A stretch of 64,000 bases of DNA from Mycobacterium sp. GA-1285 (GCF_001499905.1 NZ_LQIS01000002.1:121092-185091); one strand, 5' to 3'. Positions 39,066-52,596 are shown, counted from the stretch's first letter. Made by a program: numbers and translations. Notes: generated by a model not told the origin, from the sequence alone.

Positions 39066-39953
39066 CTAAGCGATCGTCGCCGCCAATTCGCCGCTCATGG
39101 CCGCGAGCTGACCGCTCCAGGAACCCCAGTCGTGGGTTCCGCTGGTCGGGAAGTCGAAGTGTCCGTTCTTCCCGCCGACGGAGCGATAGTGCTGGTAGAA
39201 CTCGCGATTGGTGCCTTGGGCGATGTCGCAGTAGCCGATCATCGCGGGGGGATCGGTGCACCCGCCGGCCGGGGCGCTCCACACCCACAAGCGGGTGTTG
39301 TTGTCGGCCAGCAACTGCACGTGGACGTTGGGTGAGTGCCACTTCCAGCGGCCCAGCTGTGGCATGCCCCACATGTTGCGGGTCTCGACACCGCCGAACT
39401 GCGCGAGCCCCGCGGTGATGGCACCGTCGACGCCCGTGCGCTCAGGGGTCAGGAAGCCCGACAGGGAGCCGGCGAAGCGGTAGCGGTCCGGGTGGAAGGT
39501 GGCCATCGCCATCGCGCCGTAGCCGCCCTGCGCCGCACCGACGATGCCGTGCCCGGACGGCGCCAGCCCCTTGTTGGCGGCCAACCAGTTCGGCAGCTCG
39601 TCGGCCAGGAAGGTCTCCCACTGGCGGCTGCCGTCGGCCTCCCAGTTCGTGTACATGCTCCACGCGCCGCCCGCGGGTGCGGCCACCGAGATGCCTTTAC
39701 CGGCGAGGGTGTTCATCGCGTTGCCCGCGGTGACCCAGTTGCTGACGTCGGGCGCCGCATTGAACGCGTCGAGCAGCACGACCGCGTGGGGGCCACCGCC
39801 CTGGAAGGCGACGGGAATGTCGCGTCCCATCGCGGCCGACGGCACCATCAGCATCTCGACTTGCGCGTTCGCCGACGGCGCCATGGCCGTCCCCGCCGTC
39901 CACAAGCCCGCGGCCAGCGCCACGGTCAAGATTGCCCGGAAGATCCCTTGCAT
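39066..39953 (-). CDS. fbpD: MPT51/FbpD, non-catalytic antigen 85 homologue
   Basis: A 295-residue secreted alpha/beta-hydrolase fold protein. Signal peptide MQGIFRAILTVALAAGLWTAGTAMAPSANA; the mature part includes MVPSAAMGRDIPVAFQGGGPHAVVLLDAFNA and GTHDWGSWSGQL. Where antigen 85 enzymes have GLSMAGSS, this protein has GAAQGGYG, so the nucleophile serine is absent, as is known for MPT51. It may bind carbohydrate or fibronectin rather than transfer mycolates. ATG 39953 is chosen; a GTG at 39965 is possible. It follows fbpA after a hairpin terminator. Confidence 0.92.
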   Translation of the reverse strand: MQGIFRAILTVALAAGLWTAGTAMAPSANAQVEMLMVPSAAMGRDIPVAFQGGGPHAVVLLDAFNAAPDVSNWVTAGNAMNTLAGKGISVAAPAGGAWSMYTNWEADGSRQWETFLADELPNWLAANKGLAPSGHGIVGAAQGGYGAMAMATFHPDRYRFAGSLSGFLTPERTGVDGAITAGLAQFGGVETRNMWGMPQLGRWKWHSPNVHVQLLADNNTRLWVWSAPAGGCTDPPAMIGYCDIAQGTNREFYQHYRSVGGKNGHFDFPTSGTHDWGSWSGQLAAMSGELAATIA

Positions 39954-40027
39954 CGGCTCGTCCACCTCACCTTGGTCTGCTGTCCCCGCGCGAGGTAGTC
40001 AATCACACACGGCCGCAGACGTGGTCG

Positions 40028-40072
40028 GAAAAGGGCCGACGGCGGCGACCCCGCAGGATCGCCGCCGCCGAC
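40028..40072 (-). terminator. Hairpin with T-tract between fbpA and fbpD
   Basis: On the minus strand GTCGGCGGCGGCGA pairs (two mismatches) with TCGCCGCCGTCGGC around a 10-base loop and is followed by CCCTTTTCC. This is the clearest intrinsic terminator in the window, 22 bp after the fbpA stop. It would reduce read-through from fbpA into fbpD. Confidence 0.7.
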
Positions 40073-40094
40073 TATGAAGTTATTGCCGTACCAG

Positions 40095-41153
<1,059 letters not shown>

Positions 41154-41394
41154 TCATCTATCCCATCTGTCGTGTGCCGCACGCGGAACCGCCCACGAGG
41201 CTTGCCGCGTAACCCGTGCAGTCAACCACACGTCGGCGTGATCTTCCCATTCGAGACATGTCCACCCTGGTCACGCCGCTTCATTGCGGAGTGCTGCGAC
41301 CATGCAGGGTTCCTCCAGTTCCTTCAGGTTTCCTCCGGCCATCGGTAGACCGTCTGGATGCCTTTGTTGCTATCGGCCGAGATGGGTCGCGGCG

Positions 41395-43470
41395 TTACGG
41401 ACCCGTGGCGGGCATGCCCGTGTACGGCTCGGATACGGGTTCCGGCACGGGCAATTCGCACCGTGCGAGTTCGTAGAGGGGTACGCGGTCGATCCGGTAC
41501 TGCGCGAACCCGTAGGCGTGCACGAGGTTCGACAGGAACCGACGCGGGCTCATCGGGCCGCGTATCGAGTTCAGCATCGCGTCGGTCTCCGGACACTCCA
41601 GCGCCGCCTCGGCCTGTCTGACCCAGTCCTCGTCGATGTAGTTCGGAATGAACGGCGGCTCTTTGAGAAACGGCCCCTCCGCGATCGCCCAATCGGGAAA
41701 GAGGTTCTTGTCGTGGCCGATTCGGCCGTCCTCGAGACGCGCGGTGTGCGCCGCCAACGGATTGGCGAGCCCGATCTGGTCGATGACCCGAACGTCGAGT
41801 CCCACGTTCATGCCCAGCATGCCGAGGTTGGTGAAGAAGACCGTGTGCGGGCCTTTGTAATCGTCCGGCGCGTCCGGCGGCGGCGGTAGCGCGGGCACCA
41901 CGTCCCACTGGTCGTAATTTCCCGACGGCAGCAACAGTGCGCCGTCGGGCGTGTTCTCCAACGCCTCGAGCACCGCACGCATCCGCGGATAGTCCAGGTA
42001 GTCCGCGGCGGTCAGCGGGTGCGCATGGCCGGTGGCCTGCGCGTAGAACCGCCGCTCGTCGACGATGCCGGAGTACGTGACGCGGGTGGCGTCCCGGCCC
42101 ATTCCCGGCGAATTGGCCGCCCACAGCGCCCATCCCGCCACCGCCAGCCACAGCAGGCTGGTGGCGCCGACGAACAGATAGCCTGCGCCACGGGCCATTC
42201 GGGTCTCGTCGGGAAGGACGACGGGGATCACCGAGATTGGTGCCAGCATGACGAACAGCGGTGTCAGAAGCACCCGGCCGTGCATGAAGTCCCCACCCTG
42301 ACGGATCCAGTAAAGCGCCTGTAGCAGACCGCTGACGAGGAAGAAGATCACCACCGCACCGGGGCTCTGCACCGTCCGCGCCAACCACCCGGAGCCGCGG
42401 GCCACCGCACCGCGGTTCGGTCGAGAACGCCCGCGAATGACCCAGACGACCCCGGCAAGCCCGGCAAGCAGGATCGCGGGCGCCCACAGCAGGTAGGGCT
42501 GATTGAAATTCGCCAAATAGACCCAGCCCTGCGACCATTTCGATCCGCTCGCGTCTTTGGCCAGCGCGGTACCGGGAACCAGCAAGCCGTAGTAGCCCAT
42601 TCGGAAGATCTGGTAGGCCACTGGAAGCAGGCCGCCCGCGACGACGATCACCGCGCGGCGGCGCCAATCGGGCGCGGCGATCAGCATCATCACCAGGGCG
42701 AACCCGCCGATCAACGCCAGCTCGGGGCGGACCAGCACGCTCAGGCCCGCAACGAATGCCAGTGCGACATCGAAGGTTCGGCTGACCGGACGTGACGCCT
42801 GCGGTCCGACAGGATGCCTGCGGATGGTCGGTGCGCCTCCGCGCTGGACAGGGGGAGAGGTCGCGCGGTGGCCCCGCGGTTGCTGGGACCAGCACACCAT
42901 CATCCACCACAGCAGACCCAGATACGCCAGCACCAAACCGTTTTCAAGCCCGGAGGTGGCGAAGTCACGCGCGGGCGGAAGCGCGATGTAGACCAGCACT
43001 CCCGCCGGCAGCATCAGCGCGCGCCGGCCTTGCAGGCTCGGTGCATACAACCGGCCGGTGCCCAACATCGCGAACGCCAAACCCGACACGCTGAGCACCA
43101 GCGCCAGGACGAGCACCACATACTCCAGCCGCGCGGAGCCACCCACCAAGGCGCCGAGGTAAACCAGATAGGTCCACACGGTCGAGGTGTTGGCTTCGAC
43201 GCGCTCACCGGCGTTGAACACCGGGCCGTTGCCTGCCAACAGGTTTCGGACCGTCCGCAAGACGATCAGGCCGTCGTCGGCGATCCAGCGCCGCTGCCAA
43301 GCGCCCCAGCCGAACAGCACCACGACCACCAGCACGCTGAGCCACAGGCTGATCCGGACGGTGTTGTCGTACCGGAACGCGGGCCAGCGGGCGAAGCCGC
43401 GGCCGATCTCATCGGCCCACCCGCCCGCACCTGGCCGGCGGATGGTCTCAGCTGAGGAAGACGGCGGCAC
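41395..43470 (-). CDS. aftB: Arabinofuranosyltransferase AftB
   Basis: A GT-C type membrane enzyme of about 691 residues with this start. The recognisable protein begins TVRISLWLSVLVVVVLFGWGAWQRRWIADDGLIVLRTVRNLLAGNGPVFN, where IADDG supplies the catalytic Asp pair; about nine more membrane segments and a periplasmic C-terminal domain follow. AftB adds the terminal beta-(1->2)-arabinose that carries mycolates. The start is uncertain: the frame stays open far into ubiA, and GTG 43470 (23-bp overlap) is the best codon near the family start. A downstream start would remove the non-conserved ~35 residues. Rv3805c orthologue. Confidence 0.9.
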   Translation of the reverse strand: MPPSSSAETIRRPGAGGWADEIGRGFARWPAFRYDNTVRISLWLSVLVVVVLFGWGAWQRRWIADDGLIVLRTVRNLLAGNGPVFNAGERVEANTSTVWTYLVYLGALVGGSARLEYVVLVLALVLSVSGLAFAMLGTGRLYAPSLQGRRALMLPAGVLVYIALPPARDFATSGLENGLVLAYLGLLWWMMVCWSQQPRGHRATSPPVQRGGAPTIRRHPVGPQASRPVSRTFDVALAFVAGLSVLVRPELALIGGFALVMMLIAAPDWRRRAVIVVAGGLLPVAYQIFRMGYYGLLVPGTALAKDASGSKWSQGWVYLANFNQPYLLWAPAILLAGLAGVVWVIRGRSRPNRGAVARGSGWLARTVQSPGAVVIFFLVSGLLQALYWIRQGGDFMHGRVLLTPLFVMLAPISVIPVVLPDETRMARGAGYLFVGATSLLWLAVAGWALWAANSPGMGRDATRVTYSGIVDERRFYAQATGHAHPLTAADYLDYPRMRAVLEALENTPDGALLLPSGNYDQWDVVPALPPPPDAPDDYKGPHTVFFTNLGMLGMNVGLDVRVIDQIGLANPLAAHTARLEDGRIGHDKNLFPDWAIAEGPFLKEPPFIPNYIDEDWVRQAEAALECPETDAMLNSIRGPMSPRRFLSNLVHAYGFAQYRIDRVPLYELARCELPVPEPVSEPYTGMPATGP

Positions 43471-44458
43471 CGATGGTCCCGATCCACGCCAGCAGCAACA
43501 GCTGCAGTACCCGGTCCTTGAGGGCGATCTCCTCGGGCTCCCCGGCCAATCCGCCGTCGACGTCGACCGCGTACCGAAGGATCGCGATGGTGATCGGAAT
43601 GATCGTGACCGCGTACCACGACGCGGTGGCGCCGTCACGTTCGAAGGCCCACAGTCCGTAGCAGAGAACCATCGCCGTGGCCGACAACGTCCACACGAAA
43701 CGCAGGTAGGACGCCGTGTAGCTCTCCAGCGATTTGCGGATCTTGGCGCCGGTGCGTTCGGCGAGTTGCAGTTCGGCGTACCGCTTACCGGCCACCATGA
43801 ACAGCGAGCCGAACGTCATCACGAGCAGGAACCATTGCGACAGCGGGATGCCCGCCGCCGCACCGCCGGCGATGGCACGGATCAGGTACGCCGACGACAC
43901 GATGCAGATGTCGAGCACCGCCTGGTGCTTGAGACCGAAGCAGTACGCCAATTGCATCGCGATGTAGACCGCGATGACCACCGTCAGGTTCAGCGAGGCG
44001 AGCACCGAGATGCCAAGCGCGGCAGCCGCTAACACCACCGCTGCGGTGTAGGCAAGCCATTCGGGTACGACACCTGCCGCGATCGGCCGGAACCGCTTCG
44101 TGGGATGCTGGCGGTCGGCCTCCACGTCGCGGGCGTCGTTGACCAGATAGATCGACGAGGCGGCCAGCGAGAACGTCACGAACGCGATGAGTATGTTGAT
44201 CGCGACGCCGCCATAGTCGTAGTCGACGTCCCCGCCGAGGGAGGCGATGGGCGCGGCGAGCACGAGCAGGTTCTTCACCCATTGGCGCGGCCGGATCGCC
44301 TTGACCAAACCCGTTGCGACATTGCGTGGCGGCCCCTTCCGCGGTGCCGGTTCTCCACTCGGTGCCGGTTGCTCACGCGGTGCTGGTTTCTCGCCCGGTG
44401 CTGGTTTCTCGCTCATAGGCCGTGCGCTCTCTGCGCTGCTGTCACTGGAGATACTCAT
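43448..44458 (-). CDS. ubiA: Decaprenyl-phosphate phosphoribosyltransferase UbiA (DPPR synthase)
   Basis: A 336-residue UbiA-superfamily membrane prenyltransferase. The first Asp-rich motif YLVNDARDVEADRQHPTKRFRPIAAG is at about 104-125, nine membrane helices follow and the end reads AVDVDGGLAGEPEEIALKDRVLQLL. It joins decaprenyl phosphate to PRPP, the first committed step to DPA. The N-terminus carries a 40-residue PAP-repeat extension not present in M. tuberculosis as I recall. ATG 44458 is chosen for the 4-bp ATGA overlap with the PAP2 gene; the ATG at 44416 is the alternative. Rv3806c orthologue. Confidence 0.94.
   Translation of the reverse strand: MSISSDSSAESARPMSEKPAPGEKPAPREQPAPSGEPAPRKGPPRNVATGLVKAIRPRQWVKNLLVLAAPIASLGGDVDYDYGGVAINILIAFVTFSLAASSIYLVNDARDVEADRQHPTKRFRPIAAGVVPEWLAYTAAVVLAAAALGISVLASLNLTVVIAVYIAMQLAYCFGLKHQAVLDICIVSSAYLIRAIAGGAAAGIPLSQWFLLVMTFGSLFMVAGKRYAELQLAERTGAKIRKSLESYTASYLRFVWTLSATAMVLCYGLWAFERDGATASWYAVTIIPITIAILRYAVDVDGGLAGEPEEIALKDRVLQLLLLAWIGTIGAAVFLS
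44343..44414 (-). repeat. Four 18-bp tandem repeats in the 5' end of ubiA
   Basis: Units start at 44343, 44361, 44379 and 44397 and encode the six-residue pattern PAP(G/R/S)E(K/Q/P). Copies 3 and 4 are nearly identical, a sign of recent expansion. The segment is charged, Pro-rich and predicted cytoplasmic. Confidence 0.85.
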
Positions 44459-44971
44459 GCGTTCCCTTCGGCGCGGTCGGCCACCGTGCCGACGACCTTC
44501 GCGACGACAGCCCCGACCGCGACGCCGGTCAGGACGTCGCTGGGATAGTGCACGCCGAGCACCAACCGCGACAACGCCATCGGCGGTACCAACAACGCCG
44601 GCAGCGGTAAGCCGGTGGTCCTGGCCATCAGCACAGAGGCCGCGGTGGTCGATGTCGCGTGCGCGGACGGGAAGCTCAGCCGACTCGGCGTGCCGACGTT
44701 GACCGAGATGGCGGGATGGTGCGGCCGTTCGCGGCCAACCACCCGCTTGATCAATACCGCGGCGGCGTGTGCAGCGAACGCACCAGCGCCCGCGATCAGC
44801 CAGGCACGCCGACGATCGGCCTGAAACAGCGCTCCCAGCAGGGCGATTGCCAGCCATCCGAGGCTGTGCTCGCCGAAATGGGACAACGCGCGCGCGGCCG
44901 ACAGAACCTGCGGGCGGTCACCGAGGGCCGACTGCACCGCGACCAGCGCGGCCTCCTCGCCGCGCGGAGTC

Positions 44972-44979
<8 letters not shown>
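44455..44979 (-). CDS. PAP2-family phosphatase (Rv3807c-like, decaprenyl-5-phosphoribose phosphate phosphatase)
   Basis: A 174-residue membrane phosphatase. All three PAP2 motifs are present: KRVVGRERP (78-86), PSAHATST (104-111) and SRLVLGVHYPSD (137-148), giving the Arg-His-His catalytic set. By position between ubiA and glfT2 it is the proposed enzyme that removes the 5-phosphate from decaprenyl-phosphoryl-5-phosphoribose before DprE1/DprE2 act. It overlaps glfT2 by 8 bp and ubiA by 4 bp. Role assignment is by synteny. Confidence 0.9.
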
Positions 44980-48195
<3,216 letters not shown>

Positions 48196-48331
48196 TCACT
48201 TTCGTCTCATCAGTCACACCAGTACCGTCGATCACGTCGGTTCCGACCGCCGACAGCGCACGACCTGGGCCGTTCACCTGAATCGCCTAGCCGCCACTAA
48301 TAGTCGTAGCCCATGTATTGAGGAGACTTCC

Positions 48332-49216
48332 GTGCCGAACCGACGTCGACGCAGGCTGTCGACAGCCACCAGCGCAGTCCTGGCCCTGGCAGTCGCAAGT
48401 CCCGCTGCAGTAGTCGCCGTGACCGAGCTGTCGGATGCCACCGAGCCGGCCCCCCAGCACCGCGAATTCGTGCAGGCGGCGACGATCACCGATCTTCCGA
48501 ACGAGCTGATGTCCGCCTTGTCCCAGGGCCTCTCGCAGTTCGGCATCAACGTTCCGCCGATGCCGACCGGCCTCCTGACCGGGACGGGATCGAGCTCGCC
48601 CACCACGATGACGTCGCCCGGGCTGACCACGCCGGCCCTCACCACGCCCGAGTTGACGTCGCCGAGCCTGACGGCGCCCGGGCTCAGCACGCCCGGCCTG
48701 ACGTCGCCGAGCCTCACGGCCCCGAGCGCAACGGTTCCCGGTGTCACGGCGACCGCGCCGTCACTGACCGATCCGGCGCTGACCAGTCCGGGGCTGACCA
48801 GTCCGGCCGGTGACGTCGGGTTGACCACGCCGGGGCTGACCACGCCCGGACTGTCCACGCCGCCGGCGCTGACCGATCCGGCGCTCGGTACCACGCCGAT
48901 CTCGTCGGCGGCGGGGCTTCCCGCCTCGAGCGAGGTGCCGATCGCAGCGCCGATCGGACTGGACCCCGCCGCCGGCACCTATCCGATCCTCGGCGATCCC
49001 TCGCTGGCGACGATGCCCGCGGCCACCGGCACCTCCGGCAGCGGCGGCATCATCGGCGAACTGTCCAGCATGGCCGATCAGCTCGGCGCGGGACAGGCGA
49101 TCGATCTGCTCAAGGGCATGGTGATGCCGGCGATCATGTCGGCGGCCAAGCCGCCTGGTGCCCCGGCCGCGCCTCCTGTCCCGGCCCCCGTGCCCGCGCC
49201 CGCACCCGGCGCCTGA
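48332..49216 (+). CDS. erp: Exported repetitive protein Erp (PirG)
   Basis: A 294-residue exported protein. A basic N-terminus MPNRRRRRLSTATSAVLALAVASPAAVVAV forms the signal peptide; a conserved N-domain contains ITDLPNELMSALSQGLSQFGINVPPMPTGLL; the centre (about 90-190) consists of many five-residue PGLTS-like repeats (P-x-L-T-x); the C-terminus is hydrophobic then Pro/Ala-rich. Erp is a surface protein needed for cell-wall integrity and virulence in pathogens; repeat number differs between species. GTG 48332 follows GAGGAG with six-base spacing. Divergent from glf. Confidence 0.94.
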   Translation: MPNRRRRRLSTATSAVLALAVASPAAVVAVTELSDATEPAPQHREFVQAATITDLPNELMSALSQGLSQFGINVPPMPTGLLTGTGSSSPTTMTSPGLTTPALTTPELTSPSLTAPGLSTPGLTSPSLTAPSATVPGVTATAPSLTDPALTSPGLTSPAGDVGLTTPGLTTPGLSTPPALTDPALGTTPISSAAGLPASSEVPIAAPIGLDPAAGTYPILGDPSLATMPAATGTSGSGGIIGELSSMADQLGAGQAIDLLKGMVMPAIMSAAKPPGAPAAPPVPAPVPAPAPGA

Positions 49217-49232
49217 GACCTGGCACCAGAGA

Positions 49233-49268
49233 CGGCACCGCAGAAGCCGCTTCGGCTCTGCGGTGCCG
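49233..49268. terminator. Strong hairpin downstream of erp
   Basis: CGGCACCGCAG and CTGCGGTGCCG form a perfect 11-bp stem, with an inner AGCC/GGCT extension around GCTTC. It is 16 bp after the erp stop. There is no T-tract, as is common for actinobacterial terminators. Confidence 0.65.
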
Positions 49269-49338
49269 GTGCGGGGTTCGCGATCGATTAGTTCTGCTTC
49301 GGGCCGTGTCGCACCACAAGCACCACATGGCACATACG

Positions 49339-49344
49339 TAACAT
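49339..49344 (+). promoter_or_regulatory. Putative -10 element (TAACAT) for the amidase gene
   Basis: TAACAT is followed after six bases by GTG 49351. No ribosome binding site is visible, which suggests a leaderless mRNA. Confidence 0.45.
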
Positions 49345-49350
49345 CAGTCC

Positions 49351-50967
49351 GTGCCGACTCGCCGTCCCACGCCGTCGCTGCTGTTCACCGCGCTTGCGGC
49401 GACGGTGGTCATGTTGCCGATGGCGCTGTTCGGATTGCCCGGTGACGGCGGCGAGCAAGCGACCCAGGCGCCGCAGATGGCGGAGCTTCCGCTGACCGGC
49501 CTCGGCGGCGGGGAGACGATCCGCGAGATCCACCAGGAAACGCCGTTCTCGATGGTGGCGCTGACGGCACAGGACTTCACCGGGACCACCGCGCGGGTGC
49601 GCGCCAAGAAGGCTGACGGCACGTGGGGGCCGTGGTATGCCGCCGAACCCCTCGAAGGTGTCGGCCCGGACGCTCCGTCCGCGGGACCTGCCGGCACCGA
49701 GCCCGTGTTCGTGGGCCGCACCACGACGGTGCAGATCGCGGTGACCCGTCCGCCCGGCGCACCCGAGACGCCGGAGGCGATGCCCCGGCCAACCCCGGAT
49801 CTGGGCTATGTCCCTGCGAACACGGAGCATTCCTTCGGCCAGAACCTCAACGCGGTGCTGATCAGCCCACCGCAAGCGCCGCCGGTCGACACGTTGCCTC
49901 CTCCGTCGGCGGTGAACGCGCCCGGGGTGCCGCCCAACATCATCAACCGCGCGCAGTGGGGCGCCGACGAATCGATGCGGTGCGGAGGTCCCCGGTTCGA
50001 CTCCGGGGTTCGGGCGGGGGTGGTGCACCACACCGCGGGCAGCAACGAATACACACCGCAGGACTCGGCGGGCATCGTCCGCTCGATCTACGAGTACCAC
50101 ACCCGCACTTTGGGCTGGTGCGACATCGCATACAACGCACTGGTCGACAAGTTCGGACAGGTCTTCGAAGGACGTGCGGGCGGTATCACCAGGCCCGTCG
50201 AGGGGGCGCACACCGGCGGCTTCAATCGCGACACCTGGGGTGTGGCGATGATGGGCAATTTCGAAGCAGTACCGCCGACGCCTGTTCAGTTGCGCACGAC
50301 GGCCCGGCTGTTGGGATGGCGGCTCGGACTGGACCACGTCGACCCCCGCGGCTCGGTGGTGCTGACGTCAGGCGGCGGGTCGTTCTCGAGTTTCCCGACC
50401 GGGGCGACACCGCGGCTGCCCGCGATTTTCACCCACCGTGACGTCGGCGCCACGGAGTGCCCTGGTAACGCGGCGTATGCGCTGATGGACCGCATCCGCG
50501 ACATCGCCGCACGCTTCAATCAACCGCCGGGGCCGGACGACCTGGCCGAATCACTGCGTGGCGGCGCGATCTTCGCGAAGTGGGAGGCGATGGGCGCGAT
50601 GAAGAGCCCACTGGGCAGGCCGACGTCGTTGGAGGCCTCGGGTGAGGGTGGTGCCCGCTACGTCCCGTTCGAACGCGGTGCGATCTACTGGTCACCGGAG
50701 ACGGGCGCCGAACCCGTCACCGGCGAGATCTACAAAGCCTGGGGGGCACTGGGTTTCGAACGCGGTGCGCTCGGCCTGCCCACCAGCGGTGAGATCCACG
50801 AGCCGCTGTGGATCGTGCAGAACTTCCAGCACGGCACGCTGAACTTCGACCGCGAAAACGGCACGCTGACACGGGTTCTCGACGGGATTCCCGTGGAGCT
50901 GCCGAAGCCCGACTTCGACACCGCGCCCGTGCAACTCGAGCGCTTCACCCCGCCGATGAGCACCTGA
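49351..50967 (+). CDS. Exported PGRP-domain amidase with LGFP repeats (Rv3811-like)
   Basis: A 538-residue protein. A signal peptide (about 1-30) is followed by a beta-rich N-domain; a peptidoglycan-recognition/amidase-2 domain (about 195-370) has INRAQWGADESMRCGGPRF, VVHHTAGSNEYT with the zinc His, LGWCDIAYNALVDKFGQVFEGRAGG and THRDVGATECPG with the second His and Cys. The C-terminus holds about two LGFP-type repeats (FAKWEAMG-SPLGRPTS; YKAWGALGFERGALGLPTS) that anchor proteins to the mycobacterial wall. Expected to cleave the N-acetylmuramoyl-L-alanine bond. Start GTG 49351. Confidence 0.9.
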   Translation: MPTRRPTPSLLFTALAATVVMLPMALFGLPGDGGEQATQAPQMAELPLTGLGGGETIREIHQETPFSMVALTAQDFTGTTARVRAKKADGTWGPWYAAEPLEGVGPDAPSAGPAGTEPVFVGRTTTVQIAVTRPPGAPETPEAMPRPTPDLGYVPANTEHSFGQNLNAVLISPPQAPPVDTLPPPSAVNAPGVPPNIINRAQWGADESMRCGGPRFDSGVRAGVVHHTAGSNEYTPQDSAGIVRSIYEYHTRTLGWCDIAYNALVDKFGQVFEGRAGGITRPVEGAHTGGFNRDTWGVAMMGNFEAVPPTPVQLRTTARLLGWRLGLDHVDPRGSVVLTSGGGSFSSFPTGATPRLPAIFTHRDVGATECPGNAAYALMDRIRDIAARFNQPPGPDDLAESLRGGAIFAKWEAMGAMKSPLGRPTSLEASGEGGARYVPFERGAIYWSPETGAEPVTGEIYKAWGALGFERGALGLPTSGEIHEPLWIVQNFQHGTLNFDRENGTLTRVLDGIPVELPKPDFDTAPVQLERFTPPMST

Positions 50968-50970
50968 GGT

Positions 50971-51786
50971 CTACGTCCACCATCGCTCGAGCACACGCGC
51001 GACGCCGTCGTCGTTGTTGGTCGAGGTGACCTCGTCGGCCGCGGCCAACGCGTCCGGATGGGCGTGCCCCATGGCCACTCCCAGCCCTGCCCATTCGAGC
51101 ATCGGCACGTCGTTGGGCATGTCGCCGAACGTGATGATCTCATCGGCGGCGATGCCCAGCGGCTCGGCCAGCTCGGCCACCCCGGTGGCCTTGCTGATGC
51201 CGGCCGGCATGATCTCGATCAGGCCGTTGTTGGTCGAGTATGTGATATCGCCAACGCGCCCAACGTGATCGGCGAGCGCGGCCGCCATGTCGCAACTGCG
51301 CGCGCCCGCCTTACGGACGAGCAGTTTGACCGCGGGCGCGCTGAGCAGGTCCTCGAGCGACACTTCGGTGTTGTCCGGATTCAGCCACGCGTGTTCGTAA
51401 CCGGGTGAGCTGACGAACTGCGGGGTCGCTGCGTCGTGGGCGCTGCGACCCACTCGCTCGACCGCCAGGCCGGCTCCCGGGATCGCCCGCGTCGCGATCT
51501 CGGCGAGCTCACCGAGCACGTCGGTGCTCAGCGTGCGCGCGGTCACGATGCGGTCGTCGGCCGGGTCGTAGAGCACAGCACCGTTGGCGCACACCGCCAT
51601 CGGGGCGAAGCCCAGTGCGTCGACGACCGGTTGTACCCACCGCGGCGGCCGTCCCGTGGCGAGGACGAACGTCGTCCCCGACTCCACGGCGGCGGTGACC
51701 GCGGCCCTGGTGCGCGCAGACACCTTCTCGTCGTCGTCGAGCAACGTCCCGTCGACGTCGGAGGCGATCAGCAAGGGCTGGGTCAT
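50971..51786 (-). CDS. HAD-superfamily hydrolase, Cof type (Rv3813c-like)
   Basis: A 271-residue phosphatase. Motif I is IASDVDGTLLDDD (about 7-19), motif II is LATGRPPRW, and motif IV is ITFGDMPNDVPMLEWAG. The large C2-type cap is typical of Cof/IIB enzymes, which dephosphorylate sugar phosphates or flavin-type phosphates. The start at 51786 (MTQPLLIASDVDG) is certain from the fold; the in-frame region above it overlaps the acyltransferase. It is the last gene of an acyltransferase-acyltransferase-HAD unit. Confidence 0.9.
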   Translation of the reverse strand: MTQPLLIASDVDGTLLDDDEKVSARTRAAVTAAVESGTTFVLATGRPPRWVQPVVDALGFAPMAVCANGAVLYDPADDRIVTARTLSTDVLGELAEIATRAIPGAGLAVERVGRSAHDAATPQFVSSPGYEHAWLNPDNTEVSLEDLLSAPAVKLLVRKAGARSCDMAAALADHVGRVGDITYSTNNGLIEIMPAGISKATGVAELAEPLGIAADEIITFGDMPNDVPMLEWAGLGVAMGHAHPDALAAADEVTSTNNDDGVARVLERWWT

Positions 51787-51829
51787 AGCGCAGACCGTCG
51801 CGGCGAACGGCGTGCCCCGTTGCCCTGTC

Positions 51830-52591
51830 TCACCGCTGACTCTTGGCTTCGCGCAGGGCACGTCTGCGGGCACGCTCGGCCAGTTCCGCCTCGTCGAGCA
51901 CCTTCGCCTCGTCCAGGGTCGGTGCCGAGCCGCCGAGTCGGCGCGGCACCCAATACGCCCCTTGGGGACGCGGGTAGTCGCGCTGCGCCTCATGCAGCAG
52001 TTCGGTCATCGCCGAACGCAGTTCCTGCAACGTCTGCTCCATGGTCTCGCCGGCCCGTAGGGGGTTACCCACCTGCACCGTGATCGGAATCCTGTTGCGG
52101 CGCAGACGACGGGGATGATCTTTGGTCCACAACCGTTGCGCACCCCAGACGATGAGCGGGACGATCGGCACGTCGGCGTCAAGGGCCATGCGGGCGGCGC
52201 CGGTCTTGAAGTCCTTGAGCTCGAAGCTTCGGCTGATGGTGGCCTCCGGGTAGACGCCGACGAGCTCACCGGCCCGCAGGCGTTCCACCGCAGCGGCGTA
52301 CGCCCTGGCTCCGGCACGTCGATCCACCGGGATGGTGCCGGTGCGGCGGATAAGGAAGTTGACGACCTTCACGTCCTGCATCTCTTCTTTGATCATGAAC
52401 CGCAGGCGGCGCTTGCGGTAGTGCACCGCCAGCGCGGCGGGCAGCCAGTCGACGTAGCTCGTATGGTTGATCGCGATCACCGCGCCGCCGCTGGTGGGGA
52501 TGTTCTCCAAGCCCCGGTAGCCGATCTGGTAGCCGTTGATCCTGACCGCCGCCTTGACCAGAACCTCGAGCGTGTAGAAGACGGGCTCCAT
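51830..52591 (-). CDS. Lysophosphatidate-type acyltransferase (PlsC family), second copy
   Basis: A 253-residue membrane-associated acyltransferase. The catalytic HX4D motif is INHTSYVDWLPAAL (about 42-48), the Arg/Gly motif is RRTGTIPVDRRAGARAY, and VYPEATISRSFELKDFKTGAARMALDADVPIVP carries the PEGT-equivalent and the acceptor-site segment. It acylates a lysophospholipid or similar acceptor. It is about 50% similar by eye to the gene upstream, evidence of tandem duplication. It lies 5 bp after that gene. Confidence 0.9.
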   Translation of the reverse strand: MEPVFYTLEVLVKAAVRINGYQIGYRGLENIPTSGGAVIAINHTSYVDWLPAALAVHYRKRRLRFMIKEEMQDVKVVNFLIRRTGTIPVDRRAGARAYAAAVERLRAGELVGVYPEATISRSFELKDFKTGAARMALDADVPIVPLIVWGAQRLWTKDHPRRLRRNRIPITVQVGNPLRAGETMEQTLQELRSAMTELLHEAQRDYPRPQGAYWVPRRLGGSAPTLDEAKVLDEAELAERARRRALREAKSQR

Positions 52592-52596
52592 GGCGG

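Noticed and set aside
39066..39953. fbpD as a decayed pseudogene because it lacks the catalytic serine
   Set aside because: Loss of the serine is a known, conserved feature of MPT51 proteins, and the frame, signal peptide and fold are intact.
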